The position numbers were made by a program, and so were the translations under genes. From Microcystis panniformis FACHB-1757 (lineage in GTDB: Bacteria > Cyanobacteriota > Cyanobacteriia > Cyanobacteriales > Microcystaceae), in NCBI RefSeq assembly GCF_001264245.1, contig NZ_CP011339.1:372001-436000 (forward strand): a stretch of 64,000 nucleotides of DNA, written 5' to 3'. Under the pieces are notes generated by a model that worked only from the letters and a program-made list of their open reading frames with translations, did not search any database and was not told the DNA's origin. Shown here piece after piece: positions 1 through 8,910 of this stretch; the stretch's first letter is position 1, and the number at the start of each line of letters is the position of its first letter.

Positions 1-4
1 AAAC

Positions 5-957
5 TTGCTCTACCAACTTAGTCAGGAGGGAAATTTATCTCAACGGCAAATGGCCGTCTGGCTCGGATGTCATCAAAGCACGATATCACGAGAATTAAGA
101 AGGAATCAAAGTTCTCTCGGCTGCTATCTACCTGACACAGCACAAGCTGAAAGCGAGACGCGCACCAAAAATGCCAAACAACCCTTTAAAAATGTCAGAG
201 AGTCAGCCTTAGAGTTGGTGAAAGAAGGATTGAAAAATTATCATAGTCCCGAACAAATAGCAGGTCGTCTGAAAAGAGCCAGTTAAGAATCGCTCAGTCA
301 TGAAACCATCTATCAAATGATCTATCAAAACTACCCTTGACTGTGGAAAGTATCAAGAATACCTACGCGGCCAGACGAGGAAAAAGAAAGAGTCGAAATG
401 GAGCAAAAAGTAAGCGTGGAGGGATTCCAGGGCGTGTAGATATCAGCGAGCGACCAGCAATTGCTGACCAGAAAACCGAAATCGGTCATTGGGAAAGTGA
501 CACAATGATTGGGGGCAATCATCTAGGAGTTCTCGTTACTCATGTGTACAAAGCCTCGAAATTTTTAGGAGCAGGATTAGCCAAAAACAAAACCGCATCG
601 GAAATCAATAGAGTCACAGAAAAACTTTTCCAAGAGATTCACCCTGACAAAAGAAAAACCTTTACTTGTGACAACGGCAAAGAATTTTGTGGATATCAAG
701 AGTTGAGTCAGAAACTAGGAGCAGATTTTTATTTTGCTACTCCTTATCATTCGTGGGAGAGGGGATTAAACGAGCATACCAATGGACTGTTAAGACAATT
801 TTTCCCCAAGGGAACGAATTTAAAAATTGTTAAGCCAGAGGAGGTGGAAAGAGTCGTAAACTTAATTAACAATCGTCCTCGAAAATGTCTTGACTATCGT
901 ACCCCGAATGAGGTATTCTATAAAGGTAGATCAGATAGTGATGCAATTCAGACTTGA
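5..957 (+). pseudogene. Decayed IS30-family transposase
   Basis: An N-terminal piece (5-286) has the IS30-type helix-turn-helix (GCHQSTISRELRRN). A second piece in another frame (about 337-957) has the DDE integrase core, with GHWESDTMIG, a TCDNGKEF motif and the PYHSWERGLNEHTNGLLRQF region, and ends in the usual NNRPRKCLDYRTPNEVF motif. Between them the first frame runs into TAA at 284-286 and then TGA near 340, while still reading as recognisable transposase (SHETIYQMIYQNY). At least one frame change follows. With nonsense codons plus a frameshift, this is genuine decay rather than one sequencing slip. The 5' end may be cut by the window edge. A short copy of its 3' end lies at 19725-19765. 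Confidence 0.85.
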
Positions 958-1073
958 ATCGGCCCAATCCTGTTATAATTGCAGTGAGATTACTAAACTT
1001 TTTTCCCAGATAAATTATAAGTAAGTGCTTATAATTAAGGTTCTACTGAACTTGTCATGTAAAATTGACAGTT

Positions 1074-1215
1074 GAAAATAGGCAAAAGGCAATAGGCAAA
1101 ATATTTTAAGAATTTAGTTTTTTAAGAAGAGAAGGAATCATTCGGGTTTCTTCCAGGAGTAAAGAAATAATCGATTTAATATCTTTTTCCCCTATTGCCT
1201 GTTGCCTGTTGCCTT
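1074..1215. repeat. Inverted GGCAA/TTGCC intergenic repeat
   Basis: The left end has AGGCAAAAGGCAATAGGC and the right end has its approximate reverse complement, CCTATTGCCTGTTGCCTG. This looks like a small non-autonomous repeat or large hairpin of a type dispersed in Microcystis-like genomes; a related TGCCTGTTGCC run occurs near 12375. It lies at the point where the DUF5615-like gene loses its homology, so it may have truncated that gene. The rest of 958-1256 holds only a small TTATAAG/CTTATAA inverted repeat at 1014-1033 and no gene that I recognise. Confidence 0.5.
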
Positions 1216-1256
1216 AAATCAATTACTAATTTAGCATAACAATTACGGAAGAGCCT

Positions 1257-1340
1257 TACATCAATCTTCAGATTCCGCAAAGCTTCCAGGACCGAGCGTT
1301 GACCCGCATCTTCATCAAGGTAGAGACGGATTTGACTCAT
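1257..1340 (-). pseudogene. DUF5615-like (PIN-like) toxin fragment, N-terminus only
   Basis: The minus strand reads MSQIRLYLDEDAGQRSVLEA and continues to about residue 28. This is the start of the DUF5615 PIN-like family, which normally has a conserved Asp pair near its N-terminus and is about 100-120 residues long. The start codon overlaps the TAA of the DUF433 gene by one base (TAATG), the usual translational coupling for this pair. After about residue 28 the frame enters the GGCAA repeat and stops soon afterwards. The toxin half is therefore broken. The assignment rests on the short N-terminal motif plus the neighbour. Confidence 0.6.
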
Positions 1341-1630
1341 TACAATTCACCGGCTCGATATCGGGATTCCCAGTCTTCACAATCGGCTCGGTAAGCATCG
1401 ATATCGGCCTCTATCTGTTCTTTATTCGCGTGATAATACGCTAGAGCGCTATAAATTTGAGCCAGATTTAACTGAGGATACTCCTTAGCGATCGCTTCGG
1501 CACTCATTCCCGTTTTATGATCCATGACTAAACTTTGAATCGTGATTCTAGTTCCCGCGATCCGGGGACGGGAATTACAAATATCCGGACTAGCCACAAT
1601 AAATTCGCTAATATCAATGCCTGTAGCCAT
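1340..1630 (-). CDS. DUF433 family antitoxin-like protein
   Basis: This protein of about 96 residues starts MATGIDISEFIVASPDICNS and contains the DUF433 core: RPRIAGTRITIQSLV, then an EAIAKEYPQLNLAQIYSALAYYH helix-turn-helix-like segment. DUF433 proteins are known as VapB-like antitoxins, commonly paired with DUF5615 PIN-like toxins. That arrangement is seen here, with a TAATG overlap into a truncated toxin. I chose ATG at 1630 because an AGGCG-type ribosome site sits just upstream and the family begins there; an upstream in-frame extension to 1684 has no support. With its toxin broken it may be an orphan antitoxin. The family call is firm; function is inferred from the family. Confidence 0.8.
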   Translation of the reverse strand: MATGIDISEFIVASPDICNSRPRIAGTRITIQSLVMDHKTGMSAEAIAKEYPQLNLAQIYSALAYYHANKEQIEADIDAYRADCEDWESRYRAGEL

Positions 1631-1795
1631 ATTTTCGCCTAGAGAAGTCCCTTTTATTGTAGCTCGATCGATACATCCGAACAAGAAAAAAGCCCCCCTT
1701 TCGAGGATGCCCTTTTATCTAATGATTTAGACGCTAACTGATTGAGATGCCAAAAATAGGTAATTTATGGACTTTCCCATCAAAGTTAGGTTATA

Positions 1796-3025
1796 TTATG
1801 ACCATTTCTTAATTAAAAAACCCACCAAAGAAAACAGCCCTAACCCTAAAATAGAACTAGGCTCCGGTACAGATGGATTATTTTGCGGATTTAAACGAGC
1901 AATCCAAGCTTCAAGATTGCCATTAGGGTTCCATCCTTGACCCACGATCGTTAACCCATCAGCAGATACTTGAGGATTTCCAGCATAACTCAATGCCCCC
2001 CAACCAGTTAAATCTAAACCGTAATCATTGGTTAAAATCTCTCTTAAGCTCCGCATCCCTTGTGTGGAATTCCAGACAAATACCTCACCACCAACACTAT
2101 AACCAACAATAACAGACCCATCGGCTGATACTCCAGTAGCCGCGCTCACGAAAAGACCCCCTGGTAAAGACCCTAAACCAATCATCCCCGTCCCTTGTGT
2201 CCAACGGAATGCTTCATAACCATAAGCTCCAGAGCTTTGACCAACCACAACAGACCCATCGGCTGATACATTTTGAGCACTGCTCCAGAAATTACCCCCC
2301 GGTAAGTCTCCTAGACCGACCATCCCTGTCCCTTGTGTCCAACGAAATGCCTCCTGCCAACCTAATACCTCAATTCCATTGGCACTCGTGCTGTTACCAA
2401 CAACAACAGACCCATTGGCTGATACTCCAGTAGCAGAACTGGCGGCATAGTAACCACCCCCAGGCAAGTACCCCAACCCAACCATGCCCGTTGCTTGTGT
2501 CCAACGGAATGCCGTACCGTAAAATCCTGTGCCATTACCAACCACAACAGACCCATCGGCTGATACTCCAGTAGCTTTGCTATCGAAAATACCTCCCGGC
2601 AAGTCCCCAAGACCGACCATTCCCGTTGCTTGTGTCCAACGAAATGCCTCATAACCACCATAACCACCATTAACATTAGGAATGTTGCTGTAACCTACAA
2701 CAACAGACCCATCTGCTGATATTCCAAGAGCATTACTCCCAGCGTTAAGATTAGCACTAGGCCCACCCCCCGGTAAGAACCCTAGTCCGACCATTCCTGT
2801 CCCTTGTGTCCAACGGAATGCTTCAGTAGGACTGTTAACACTACTGCTTTCACCAACAACAACAGACCCATCTGCTGATACTCCATGAGCAAAGCTCCTA
2901 CTAAAACTGCCTCCTGGTAAGAACCCTAACCCCGTAAAAAAAGGGGCGGCTTGTACTGGAACAGCCACCCCGATCGCACCCAATCCGATCCCTAAGCTGA
3001 TACAATTAGCTAGTATCTTGTTCAT
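1796..3025 (-). CDS. HAF-repeat PEP-CTERM secreted protein
   Basis: The protein (about 409 residues) has an N-terminal signal peptide ending near VPVQA. It then has at least six tandem repeats of about 45-50 residues built on GLGFLPGG, then GVSADGSVVVG, then EAFRWTQGTGMV, the HAF/extracellular repeat pattern. It ends in a PEP-CTERM sorting signal: PEPS, a hydrophobic helix and basic KKWS. Such proteins are exported and thought to be processed by an exosortase; the repeats may form a beta-propeller-like fold. I chose ATG at 3025 over an in-frame TTG at 3043, since GGAG lies 12 bases before the ATG. There is no exosortase gene in this window. The exact function is unknown. Confidence 0.85.
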   Translation of the reverse strand: MNKILANCISLGIGLGAIGVAVPVQAAPFFTGLGFLPGGSFSRSFAHGVSADGSVVVGESSSVNSPTEAFRWTQGTGMVGLGFLPGGGPSANLNAGSNALGISADGSVVVGYSNIPNVNGGYGGYEAFRWTQATGMVGLGDLPGGIFDSKATGVSADGSVVVGNGTGFYGTAFRWTQATGMVGLGYLPGGGYYAASSATGVSANGSVVVGNSTSANGIEVLGWQEAFRWTQGTGMVGLGDLPGGNFWSSAQNVSADGSVVVGQSSGAYGYEAFRWTQGTGMIGLGSLPGGLFVSAATGVSADGSVIVGYSVGGEVFVWNSTQGMRSLREILTNDYGLDLTGWGALSYAGNPQVSADGLTIVGQGWNPNGNLEAWIARLNPQNNPSVPEPSSILGLGLFSLVGFLIKKWS

Positions 3026-3316
3026 AACCTGATAAGACTCCAAAAAACTAAGTGATTCTTACAATCTAGATGTTCACTTTGGTTTTGTCTGTGGGAATTT
3101 GTGGCCATTTTGGATTTTCTGATACAATAATTTTTGTGGGATAAAGTGGGATTTAGTGACAAAAAGGAGGGCAAGGCTCATGAAACAAGGCTAAATTTTC
3201 GTTAATAAGGCAAGAGAACAGGCAAAAGTTTTCGCTTGTTTTTCCAACTTTAACAATATCTAATGTAAAGGACAAATTACTAAATTAAGAGGTTAATCAG
3301 TAAAAAAAAGCAAAAA

Positions 3317-3742
3317 ATGGAAGAATTATTAGAGTTAAAAAATCTATTACTAGCTGGCAATGTTCCCGATGCCTTGATCTTGGTAGAGGAAATGACAGAA
3401 ATGAGCAAGGATGATAAGCTCAATAAGATTTTTAGCTTTAGTATTATTGTATTATTACATCTGATTAAACAGCAAGCAGAAAAACGCAGTACACGCTCAT
3501 GGGAAACCTCTATTTCTAATTCTGTTCGACAGATTCAACGCATTAATCAACGACGTAAAACTGGAGGAAATTATCTAACATCAGAAGAATTAAAAGAAAC
3601 CTTAGATGATGCTTATTCTTCGGCTTTAAGACAAGGGGCATTAGAAGCTTTTGAAGGTATATATCAACCCGAAGAAATTGAGGCTATGATTGATAAAAAT
3701 AAAATTATTAATCAAGCATTGGAATTGATATTAATCGATTAA
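3317..3742 (+). CDS. DUF29-like protein
   Basis: This is a 141-residue soluble, charged protein. The core LHLIKQQAEKRSTRSWETSI, followed by a QRINQRR segment and a C-terminal YQPEEIEAMIDKNKIINQAL, resembles the DUF29 family, which is multiplied in cyanobacteria and often lies next to TA modules and mobile elements. No catalytic motif is evident. Its last 25 or so residues are closely matched by a broken copy on the minus strand at 30680-30750. It precedes a TA module by about 100 bases on the same strand. The family call is probable; the role is unknown. Confidence 0.6.
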   Translation: MEELLELKNLLLAGNVPDALILVEEMTEMSKDDKLNKIFSFSIIVLLHLIKQQAEKRSTRSWETSISNSVRQIQRINQRRKTGGNYLTSEELKETLDDAYSSALRQGALEAFEGIYQPEEIEAMIDKNKIINQALELILID

Positions 3743-3842
3743 GTAACAGGTGACAGTCGGAAACAAATCAGGAGGGTTAAATGTCAGAAACAGTCGCTTA
3801 AAGATTAGCAGCCTATTTAAAAACCTTAACAGAGGAAAATTA

Positions 3843-4115
3843 ATGATTAACTTAGAACAAATTCAACAAGATATTAACCAATTACCTGAAAAAGCACAAA
3901 ACTTACTGATTGATTTTATTGAGTTATTAAAAAAACGCTATTCTTTAGCAAAAAAGCCGGAGATTGCAGCAAAAATAAACCCTGAAGCTCAAAGTACCCT
4001 AGACATTTTAAAAGAATCTGGATTAATCGGTTGTATTAGTGCAGAATCAGACCTTTCTACTAATTATAAATCCGTTTTCAAAGAAGGATTAAAAGCTAAA
4101 TATGATCATCGTTGA
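3843..4115 (+). CDS. Antitoxin-like protein of a VapBC-type pair
   Basis: This protein of about 90 residues starts MINLEQIQQDINQLPEKAQN, with a helical N-terminus (LLIDFIELLKKRY) typical of small DUF2281-like antitoxins, and a C-terminal tail that would wrap the toxin. I chose ATG at 3843 because AGAGGAAAATTA precedes it; the upstream in-frame extension is not protein-like. Its last 14 bases overlap the start of the PIN-domain reading frame at 4102, which supports an operon. The toxin that follows looks truncated. Confidence 0.65.
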   Translation: MINLEQIQQDINQLPEKAQNLLIDFIELLKKRYSLAKKPEIAAKINPEAQSTLDILKESGLIGCISAESDLSTNYKSVFKEGLKAKYDHR

Positions 4116-4347
4116 TACTGGGTTCTGGGTGGCTTTATTTAACAATAAAGATCAATATCATCTAATAGCACAGCAAACCTTAGCACAGTATTCTTCCCAA
4201 CCCCTAATTACAACTTGGTGTGTTTTAACAGAAACTTGTCATCAGTCCGTAGTAGTCCGTAGCGAATATGTCAGATTTTTAAATATAGCGCAGAGTTCAA
4301 TTCATAAATTAGAAACTTATCTTCTCCTATCTGGACGGATAGGATGA
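4102..4347 (+). pseudogene. Truncated PIN-domain (VapC-like) toxin
   Basis: The reading frame starts MIIVDTGFWVALFNNKDQYH, the canonical PIN N-terminus with the first metal-binding Asp, and continues to WCVLTETCH, which contains the conserved Glu. After this it diverges into SVVVRSEYVRFLNIAQSSIH and stops at 81 residues, against about 130-140 for the family. The C-terminal acidic residues needed for RNase activity are therefore absent. A short duplicated stretch (AGTCCGTAGT repeated near 4245-4262) marks the point of divergence and may be the cause. It overlaps the antitoxin gene by 14 bases. It is probably inactive. Confidence 0.65.
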
Positions 4348-4488
4348 GGTGAGCAAAAAGAGATAAAATAATAGTCGATCTTTTGCAAAAGTAAAGTAAA
4401 ATGATTATTAGTCTGATAAAAAAACAAGAAACCTAAAATATGTTCCCTGATCCCAACCAGCAATACAACTGTTCTATCACTTACTTAT

Positions 4489-5859
4489 ATGGATATTCAA
4501 ACCCTTTTAGAATGGACAGATAAACAGGTATTAGAGAAAACTGGTAAACATCTTGATTCATTGCAAGAATCCATCTTACAGGGTATTTGGGAACATCAAG
4601 ATTATGAAGAAATTGCCAAAGATAATCAGCGCAGTTATGACCATATAAAAAAAGAAGCATGGAAGTTATGGCAACTGTTATCTGATGTTTTTGAAGAAGA
4701 TATAAAAAAGTCTAATGTTCGTTCTATTTTAGAAAATAAAGCTTCATCCATTATTTATCACTTTGTTAACTATCATTGTAATAATATCGGCAATAACCAT
4801 ATAAATATCTGTCGAGAAAATAATCCCTATTCAGAAAACAACTTAAAAAAGTCTTCAAATTTTCCAGATAATGATCATCAATCCCCCATAATTGACTTAA
4901 CAAAAGCTCCTGAATTAAGGTATAACTATGGACGTAAGTTAGAAATATCAACCTTAAAAGAATGGCTAGATAATAAAACTCGATTAATTACCATTTATGG
5001 GTTAAGTGGAATTGGAAAAACAGCTTTAACCCTTAAATTAATTTCAGAAATTGCCCCACAATTTGATTATATTATTTATCGCAGTCTGGAAAATATTCCT
5101 CAATTAATCGCTCTCAAAGATGATCTAAAACAGTTTTTCGCCCAATCTCTATCAACCCCCTTACCTGATATAATAGATTATCTAAGCTCCTATCGTTGTT
5201 TAATTATTCTTGATGATGTGCAGAATATTTTTAAACCGGGGGAATTAGCAGGTAAATATTTAAACGACTGTCAGGATTATCATAAATTTTTTCAGCAAAT
5301 TGCTACCACATCTCATCAAAGTTGTTTGATTTTAATTAGTTGGGAACTTCCCAGAGATTTTGTCACCTTAAAATCCGATAAAATTAAAACTTTATACCTG
5401 CAAGGTTTAACAACAGAATTTGAAGAAATCTTCAAAGAATACGGTTTAAAAAGTGAGGAGAAATGGACGGAACTGAGGGAACTTTATCAAGGTCATCCTA
5501 ACTGGTTAAATATCATCTCCTCAACCCTTATTGAACTATTTGATGGAGAAGTATCCTTATTTTTAGAACAAATGAAAAATGAAATTTATTTAGTAGATAT
5601 AGAAGACTCGATCGAATGTCATTTACAGCGTTTATCCGCAACAGAAAAAAAGGTGATACACTGGTTAGCTAATCAAACTGAAGCGGTAGAAAAGTTTCCC
5701 AAAACTGCTAATCTTGACTTATCTACTTCTGAATTTTGGGCAGCTATTCAGTCATTAATGAGACGCTGTTTACTGGATAAATTACCATCAGAAACCTCGT
5801 CCTATTTTCCTATTAATCCTGTGTTTAAATCCTATCTTAAAAGAAATCCTAACGATTAG
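4489..5859 (+). CDS. HTH plus NB-ARC-like P-loop ATPase (VMAP-type), copy A
   Basis: This 456-residue protein has three parts. Residues 1-90 form a helical domain with an HTH-like segment (EEIAKDNQRSYDHIKKEAWKLW), as described at the N-terminus of cyanobacterial vWA-MoxR-associated proteins. A variable linker follows. From residue 130 there is a STAND/NB-ARC-like ATPase with Walker A GLSGIGKT (about 171) and Walker B CLIILDDVQ (about 240), ending with a winged-helix-like tail. From about residue 128 to the stop it is nearly identical to the gene at 25340-26710, while the N-termini differ strongly. It lies convergent to a TA module and psbA. STAND ATPases act as signalling switches, often in defence; the specific role here is inferred. 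Confidence 0.75.
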   Translation: MDIQTLLEWTDKQVLEKTGKHLDSLQESILQGIWEHQDYEEIAKDNQRSYDHIKKEAWKLWQLLSDVFEEDIKKSNVRSILENKASSIIYHFVNYHCNNIGNNHINICRENNPYSENNLKKSSNFPDNDHQSPIIDLTKAPELRYNYGRKLEISTLKEWLDNKTRLITIYGLSGIGKTALTLKLISEIAPQFDYIIYRSLENIPQLIALKDDLKQFFAQSLSTPLPDIIDYLSSYRCLIILDDVQNIFKPGELAGKYLNDCQDYHKFFQQIATTSHQSCLILISWELPRDFVTLKSDKIKTLYLQGLTTEFEEIFKEYGLKSEEKWTELRELYQGHPNWLNIISSTLIELFDGEVSLFLEQMKNEIYLVDIEDSIECHLQRLSATEKKVIHWLANQTEAVEKFPKTANLDLSTSEFWAAIQSLMRRCLLDKLPSETSSYFPINPVFKSYLKRNPND

Positions 5860-5899
5860 GATTATCTCTTTACAAATAAATGCGATCGCATTTTTATCT

Positions 5900-6337
5900 T
5901 TAACTATTTTGTAAGACTTGTAAGAATAAATTTGGCGATAAAATTTGTGTATGATGATAATGCTTTAGCGGTAAAATGTGTTTTTTATCTAAAGAAACTA
6001 GATAATCAGCACCTATTTCGTAAGCGGCTGCCAAAAACATATTATCATTTGGATCAACCTGATCGAGTAGCGTTGCTTGATAAATGCCTTGAATTTTGAT
6101 AGCAGTATAAAAAATAGCCGTTAAAATATCCTTAATATCATTTCTGTCAATATTTTTTACTAATACTTTTTCAACCAATTCCTCCAATAATTGAGGAGAA
6201 ATAACTAACTTAAATCTACCCTCTCTCCAATAACGAATAATTTGACAAGGCACACTGTTAGGATTTTTACTTAACAAAGCTGAAAGAAAAACCGAAGTAT
6301 CAAGAATAACAAGAGGTGAATCTTGAGCAAACATCAT
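5900..6337 (-). CDS. PIN-domain toxin (COG1569-like)
   Basis: This 145-residue protein begins with the PIN core SPLVILDTSVFLSALLS (first conserved Asp), followed by ISPQLLEELVEKVL with an acidic residue. It has the DPNDNMFLAAAYEIGADYLV motif carrying further metal-ligand Asp residues, then LDKKHILPL. All expected PIN acidic positions appear present, so it is probably an active RNase toxin. Its ATG overlaps the antitoxin stop as ATGA, a coupled TA operon. It sits between the ATPase copy A (convergent) and psbA (same strand). Confidence 0.8.
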   Translation of the reverse strand: MMFAQDSPLVILDTSVFLSALLSKNPNSVPCQIIRYWREGRFKLVISPQLLEELVEKVLVKNIDRNDIKDILTAIFYTAIKIQGIYQATLLDQVDPNDNMFLAAAYEIGADYLVSLDKKHILPLKHYHHTQILSPNLFLQVLQNS

Positions 6338-6597
6338 AGTAAATCAGATTCTTCTAAGTTTCCTGAAATTCTCACACAAGCGTCATCAAATTTTTGCCAA
6401 ACTTCATGATAACAATTATCGGGCATATTTTGAACCTCATTTAATGTTTCCATAATCAAATCTTTGGCCTGTTTTCTATTTACATTTTCTTTTAAAACTT
6501 CTAAATGCTTGTGTAACTGTTCTAATAACCATTTTTTATCTTCAAACGAAAAATTTCGTAACTTTTGTTCCAGTTCAATAATTTGAGGGGATATCAT
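6334..6597 (-). CDS. Antitoxin partner of the PIN toxin
   Basis: This protein of about 87 residues starts MISPQIIELEQKLRNFSFED and is helical and charged, with an acidic C-terminus (ISGNLEESDLL). It lies directly upstream of, and overlaps by four bases, the PIN toxin, as an antitoxin would. I prefer the ATG at 6597 because GGAG lies about 8 bases upstream; an alternative ATG at 6618 adds seven residues. I do not recognise a named DNA-binding fold. The call rests on position, size and coupling. Confidence 0.65.
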   Translation of the reverse strand: MISPQIIELEQKLRNFSFEDKKWLLEQLHKHLEVLKENVNRKQAKDLIMETLNEVQNMPDNCYHEVWQKFDDACVRISGNLEESDLL

Positions 6598-6643
6598 AAA
6601 ATTAACTCCATTTAACATTGAGCTATATCATAATTCTAACAAC

Positions 6644-6676
6644 AAAAAAGCACCCCCTCGCGGGAGTGCCTTTTTG
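6644..6676. terminator. Hairpin terminator after psbA copy 1
   Basis: A GC-rich stem (GCACCCCC with GGGAGTGC, loop TCGC) is flanked by A and T runs on both sides, so it can act in both directions. It lies just beyond the psbA stop. An almost identical terminator follows psbA copy 2, showing that the duplicated block extends past the coding region. Confidence 0.8.
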
Positions 6677-6689
6677 TTCAGACTAGGAA

Positions 6690-7772
6690 TTAACCATTGA
6701 TAGCAGGAGCGGTCAGAGCCACAGGAGCCTGTTCACCACTAGCTAAGTCTAAGGGGAAGTTATGTGCATTGCGCTCGTGCATTACTTCCATACCGATACC
6801 AGCGCGGTTTAACACATCGGCCCAAGTACCGATTACACGACCTTGAGAATCGAGAATCGACTGGTTGAAGTTAAAACCATTGAGGTTAAACGCCATGGTG
6901 CTAACACCCATTGCCGTAAACCAGATACCGATTACCGGCCATGCACCTAAGAAGAAGTGCAGAGAGCGGCTGTTGTTGAAAGAAGCGTATTGGAAGATTA
7001 AACGTCCGAAGTAACCGTGAGCGGCAACGATATTGTAGGTTTCTTCTTCTTGACCGAATTTGTAACCGTAGTTCTGAGATTCGATTTCGGTGGTTTCACG
7101 CACTAAGGAAGAAGTTACTAGAGAACCGTGCATTGCACTGAACAAGGAACCGCCGAACACACCAGCAACACCTAACATATGGAAGGGGTGCATCAGGATG
7201 TTATGTTCTGCTTGGAACACGAACATAAAGTTGAAGGTTCCAGAGATTCCTAAAGGCATACCATCAGAGAAAGAACCTTGTCCGATGGGATAGATTAAGA
7301 ATACAGCAGTTGCGGCGGATACAGGTGCAGAGTAAGCTACACAAATCCAAGGACGCATTCCTAAACGGAAAGACAGTTCCCACTGACGACCGAGGTAGCA
7401 GAAGACACCTAGTAAGAAGTGGAAAATGACTAACTGGTAGGGACCACCGTTGTATAACCACTCATCTAAGGAAGCTGCTTCCCAGATGGGGTAGAAGTGG
7501 AGTCCAATCGCGTTAGAAGAGGGAACAACTGCACCAGAGATGATGTTGTTTCCGTAGAGTAGGGAACCAGCTACAGGCTCGCGAATACCGTCGATATCTA
7601 CAGGAGGAGCGGCGATAAAGGCGATGATGAAGCAGGTGGTGGCGGTGAGCAGGGTGGGGATCATGATGACACCGAACCAACCGATGTATAAACGGTTGTT
7701 GGTGCTGGTAATCCACTGGCAGAACTGCTCCCACAGGGAAGCGCTCTCGCGCTGTTGTAGAGTGGTGGTCAT
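6690..7772 (-). CDS. psbA: Photosystem II D1 protein, copy 1
   Basis: This 360-residue D1 reaction-centre protein of the thylakoid membrane is the full family length. It has five transmembrane helices, Gln130 (the low-light/standard type rather than the Glu130 high-light type), the QB-pocket segment [14 protein letters not shown], and Mn-cluster ligands His332, Glu333, His337 and Asp342 in [17 protein letters not shown]. Cleavage after Ala344 would remove a 16-residue tail. The protein is identical to copy 2 at 22843-23925, and the DNA differs at only a few positions. Upstream sequences differ completely, so the copies are probably regulated differently. It is expressed from the promoter at 7826-7854. 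Confidence 0.98.
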   Translation of the reverse strand: MTTTLQQRESASLWEQFCQWITSTNNRLYIGWFGVIMIPTLLTATTCFIIAFIAAPPVDIDGIREPVAGSLLYGNNIISGAVVPSSNAIGLHFYPIWEAASLDEWLYNGGPYQLVIFHFLLGVFCYLGRQWELSFRLGMRPWICVAYSAPVSAATAVFLIYPIGQGSFSDGMPLGISGTFNFMFVFQAEHNILMHPFHMLGVAGVFGGSLFSAMHGSLVTSSLVRETTEIESQNYGYKFGQEEETYNIVAAHGYFGRLIFQYASFNNSRSLHFFLGAWPVIGIWFTAMGVSTMAFNLNGFNFNQSILDSQGRVIGTWADVLNRAGIGMEVMHERNAHNFPLDLASGEQAPVALTAPAING

Positions 7773-7825
7773 TGGTTTATGATTCCTATTAAGTTATCGA
7801 GGTACGATTGATTGATGATGTTTCT

Positions 7826-7854
7826 ATCTTAGAGAGTTTGTAACGGTTTGTAAA
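7826..7854 (-). promoter_or_regulatory. Promoter of psbA copy 1
   Basis: On the minus strand a TTTACA -35 box is followed, after exactly 17 bases, by a TAAGAT -10 box about 50 bases upstream of the start codon. The architecture matches that of psbA copy 2 (TTTACA, 17 bases, TAGTAT), but the rest of the 5' leader is unrelated. Confidence 0.65.
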
Positions 7855-8047
7855 GGGGTTTGACGATATTGTTACTTATATCATTGATAAGCTGGGGTTA
7901 TGCTAAGTCTATAGGGTTTCCTGACCAAGTTTTCCTTTTGGGGAGTACGTCGTCAGGGGCCGATGCTAAATCAGGTCATACTTCATGTTTATGAAAAAAC
8001 CCTAGATCTCGAACTCAGGTTAGACTAAAAAGGGAAGTTTAATCATA

Positions 8048-8464
8048 ATGGCGGTTGTCCTGACTATGGTAGAAAAAGTTCGTAAAACCGAGGCGGAATG
8101 GCAGGCCCAGCTAACTCCCGAACAGTTCCAAGTTACTCGCAAAAAGGGAACAGAACGGGCGTTTACGGGTAAATATCACGATAATAAGGAAAAAGGTATT
8201 TACAAATGTGTCTGCTGTGGTACGGAGTTATTTACTTCTGACAGCAAGTATGATTCGGGTACTGGTTGGCCGAGTTTCTGGACTGCTGCTAACGAGACTA
8301 ATATTAAGTACGAACGAGATATTAGCTTTTTCATGGTGCGGACAGAGATTGTTTGTGCCGCCTGTGATGCACATCTCGGTCACGTTTTTAACGATGGTCC
8401 ACCTCCAACGGGAAAACGCTATTGTCTCAACTCTGCCGCTTTGCAGTTTGAAAAAAATCCCTAA
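8048..8464 (+). CDS. msrB: Peptide methionine-R-sulfoxide reductase
   Basis: This 138-residue cytosolic enzyme reduces methionine-R-sulfoxide in proteins. The MsrB fold shows the zinc-binding pairs CVCC and CAAC, the SGTGWPSFW signature, [21 protein letters not shown] with the catalytic Cys in RYCLNS, and a proper end (ALQFEKNP). The ATG at 8048 follows a GGAAG purine stretch; a second ATG at 8066 (MVEKVRK) is also possible. It is a single gene divergent from psbA copy 1 across about 275 bases, closed by a strong terminator. Repair of oxidised proteins fits the photosynthetic setting. Confidence 0.95.
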   Translation: MAVVLTMVEKVRKTEAEWQAQLTPEQFQVTRKKGTERAFTGKYHDNKEKGIYKCVCCGTELFTSDSKYDSGTGWPSFWTAANETNIKYERDISFFMVRTEIVCAACDAHLGHVFNDGPPPTGKRYCLNSAALQFEKNP

Positions 8465-8469
8465 AGCAA

Positions 8470-8498
8470 AAAGAGGTCTTTCCAGACCTCTTTTTTTT
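8470..8498 (+). terminator. Rho-independent terminator of msrB
   Basis: A perfect stem AAGAGGTCT / AGACCTCTT with a short TTCC loop is followed by a T run. It lies six bases after the msrB stop and faces the convergent apc operon. Confidence 0.9.
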
Positions 8499-8517
8499 AA
8501 GTTCCAGTGGCAGCCAA

Positions 8518-8721
8518 TTACAGTAAACCTGTATTAGTTCCCGGTTTGCCGGTAGCTAACTGCACTTTGACAATTTTGCCGCCCATTTTCATGATGCGTT
8601 GTTGCTCACGAAACCAATTATCGTAGGGAACGAGTTTGGTGAAATAGGTATTTTGTAATTCCCGTTGTGTCCGAATGCGGCTTTGGCTAGGAACACAAGC
8701 GGTGATTTTGAACATCCGCAT
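8518..8721 (-). CDS. apcC: Allophycocyanin core linker LC (7.8 kDa)
   Basis: This 67-residue core linker starts MRMFKITACVPSQSRIRTQR and ends KPGTNTGLL, the full and typical ApcC sequence. It caps the allophycocyanin trimers in the phycobilisome core and tunes energy transfer. An AGGAG ribosome site precedes the ATG. It is the last gene of apcA-apcB-apcC and is separated from apcB by 189 bases, a spacing that often holds a processing or attenuation hairpin in cyanobacteria. The C-terminal end is close to the msrB terminator. Confidence 0.97.
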   Translation of the reverse strand: MRMFKITACVPSQSRIRTQRELQNTYFTKLVPYDNWFREQQRIMKMGGKIVKVQLATGKPGTNTGLL

Positions 8722-8910
8722 GGATTGATTTCTCCTAATCGCTGAAAAACTTGTCGCTCAAACTAACGAAGGCTTTTTCCTAAAATAACAAAGGTCGGGA
8801 GTCAAGGATCAATACTAGCTCGTCAAAACCTATCTTGGACAGATTCAGCCTTTAAAGACCTAGCACTCATCCTCGGCTTCCCGAACCTATTTTGTCCGAG
8901 TTCGTTATTT

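Noticed and set aside
1796..3025. Regular repeats at about 135-150 base spacing that could suggest a CRISPR array
   Set aside because: They are in-frame HAF protein repeats with imperfect identity and no spacer/repeat structure.
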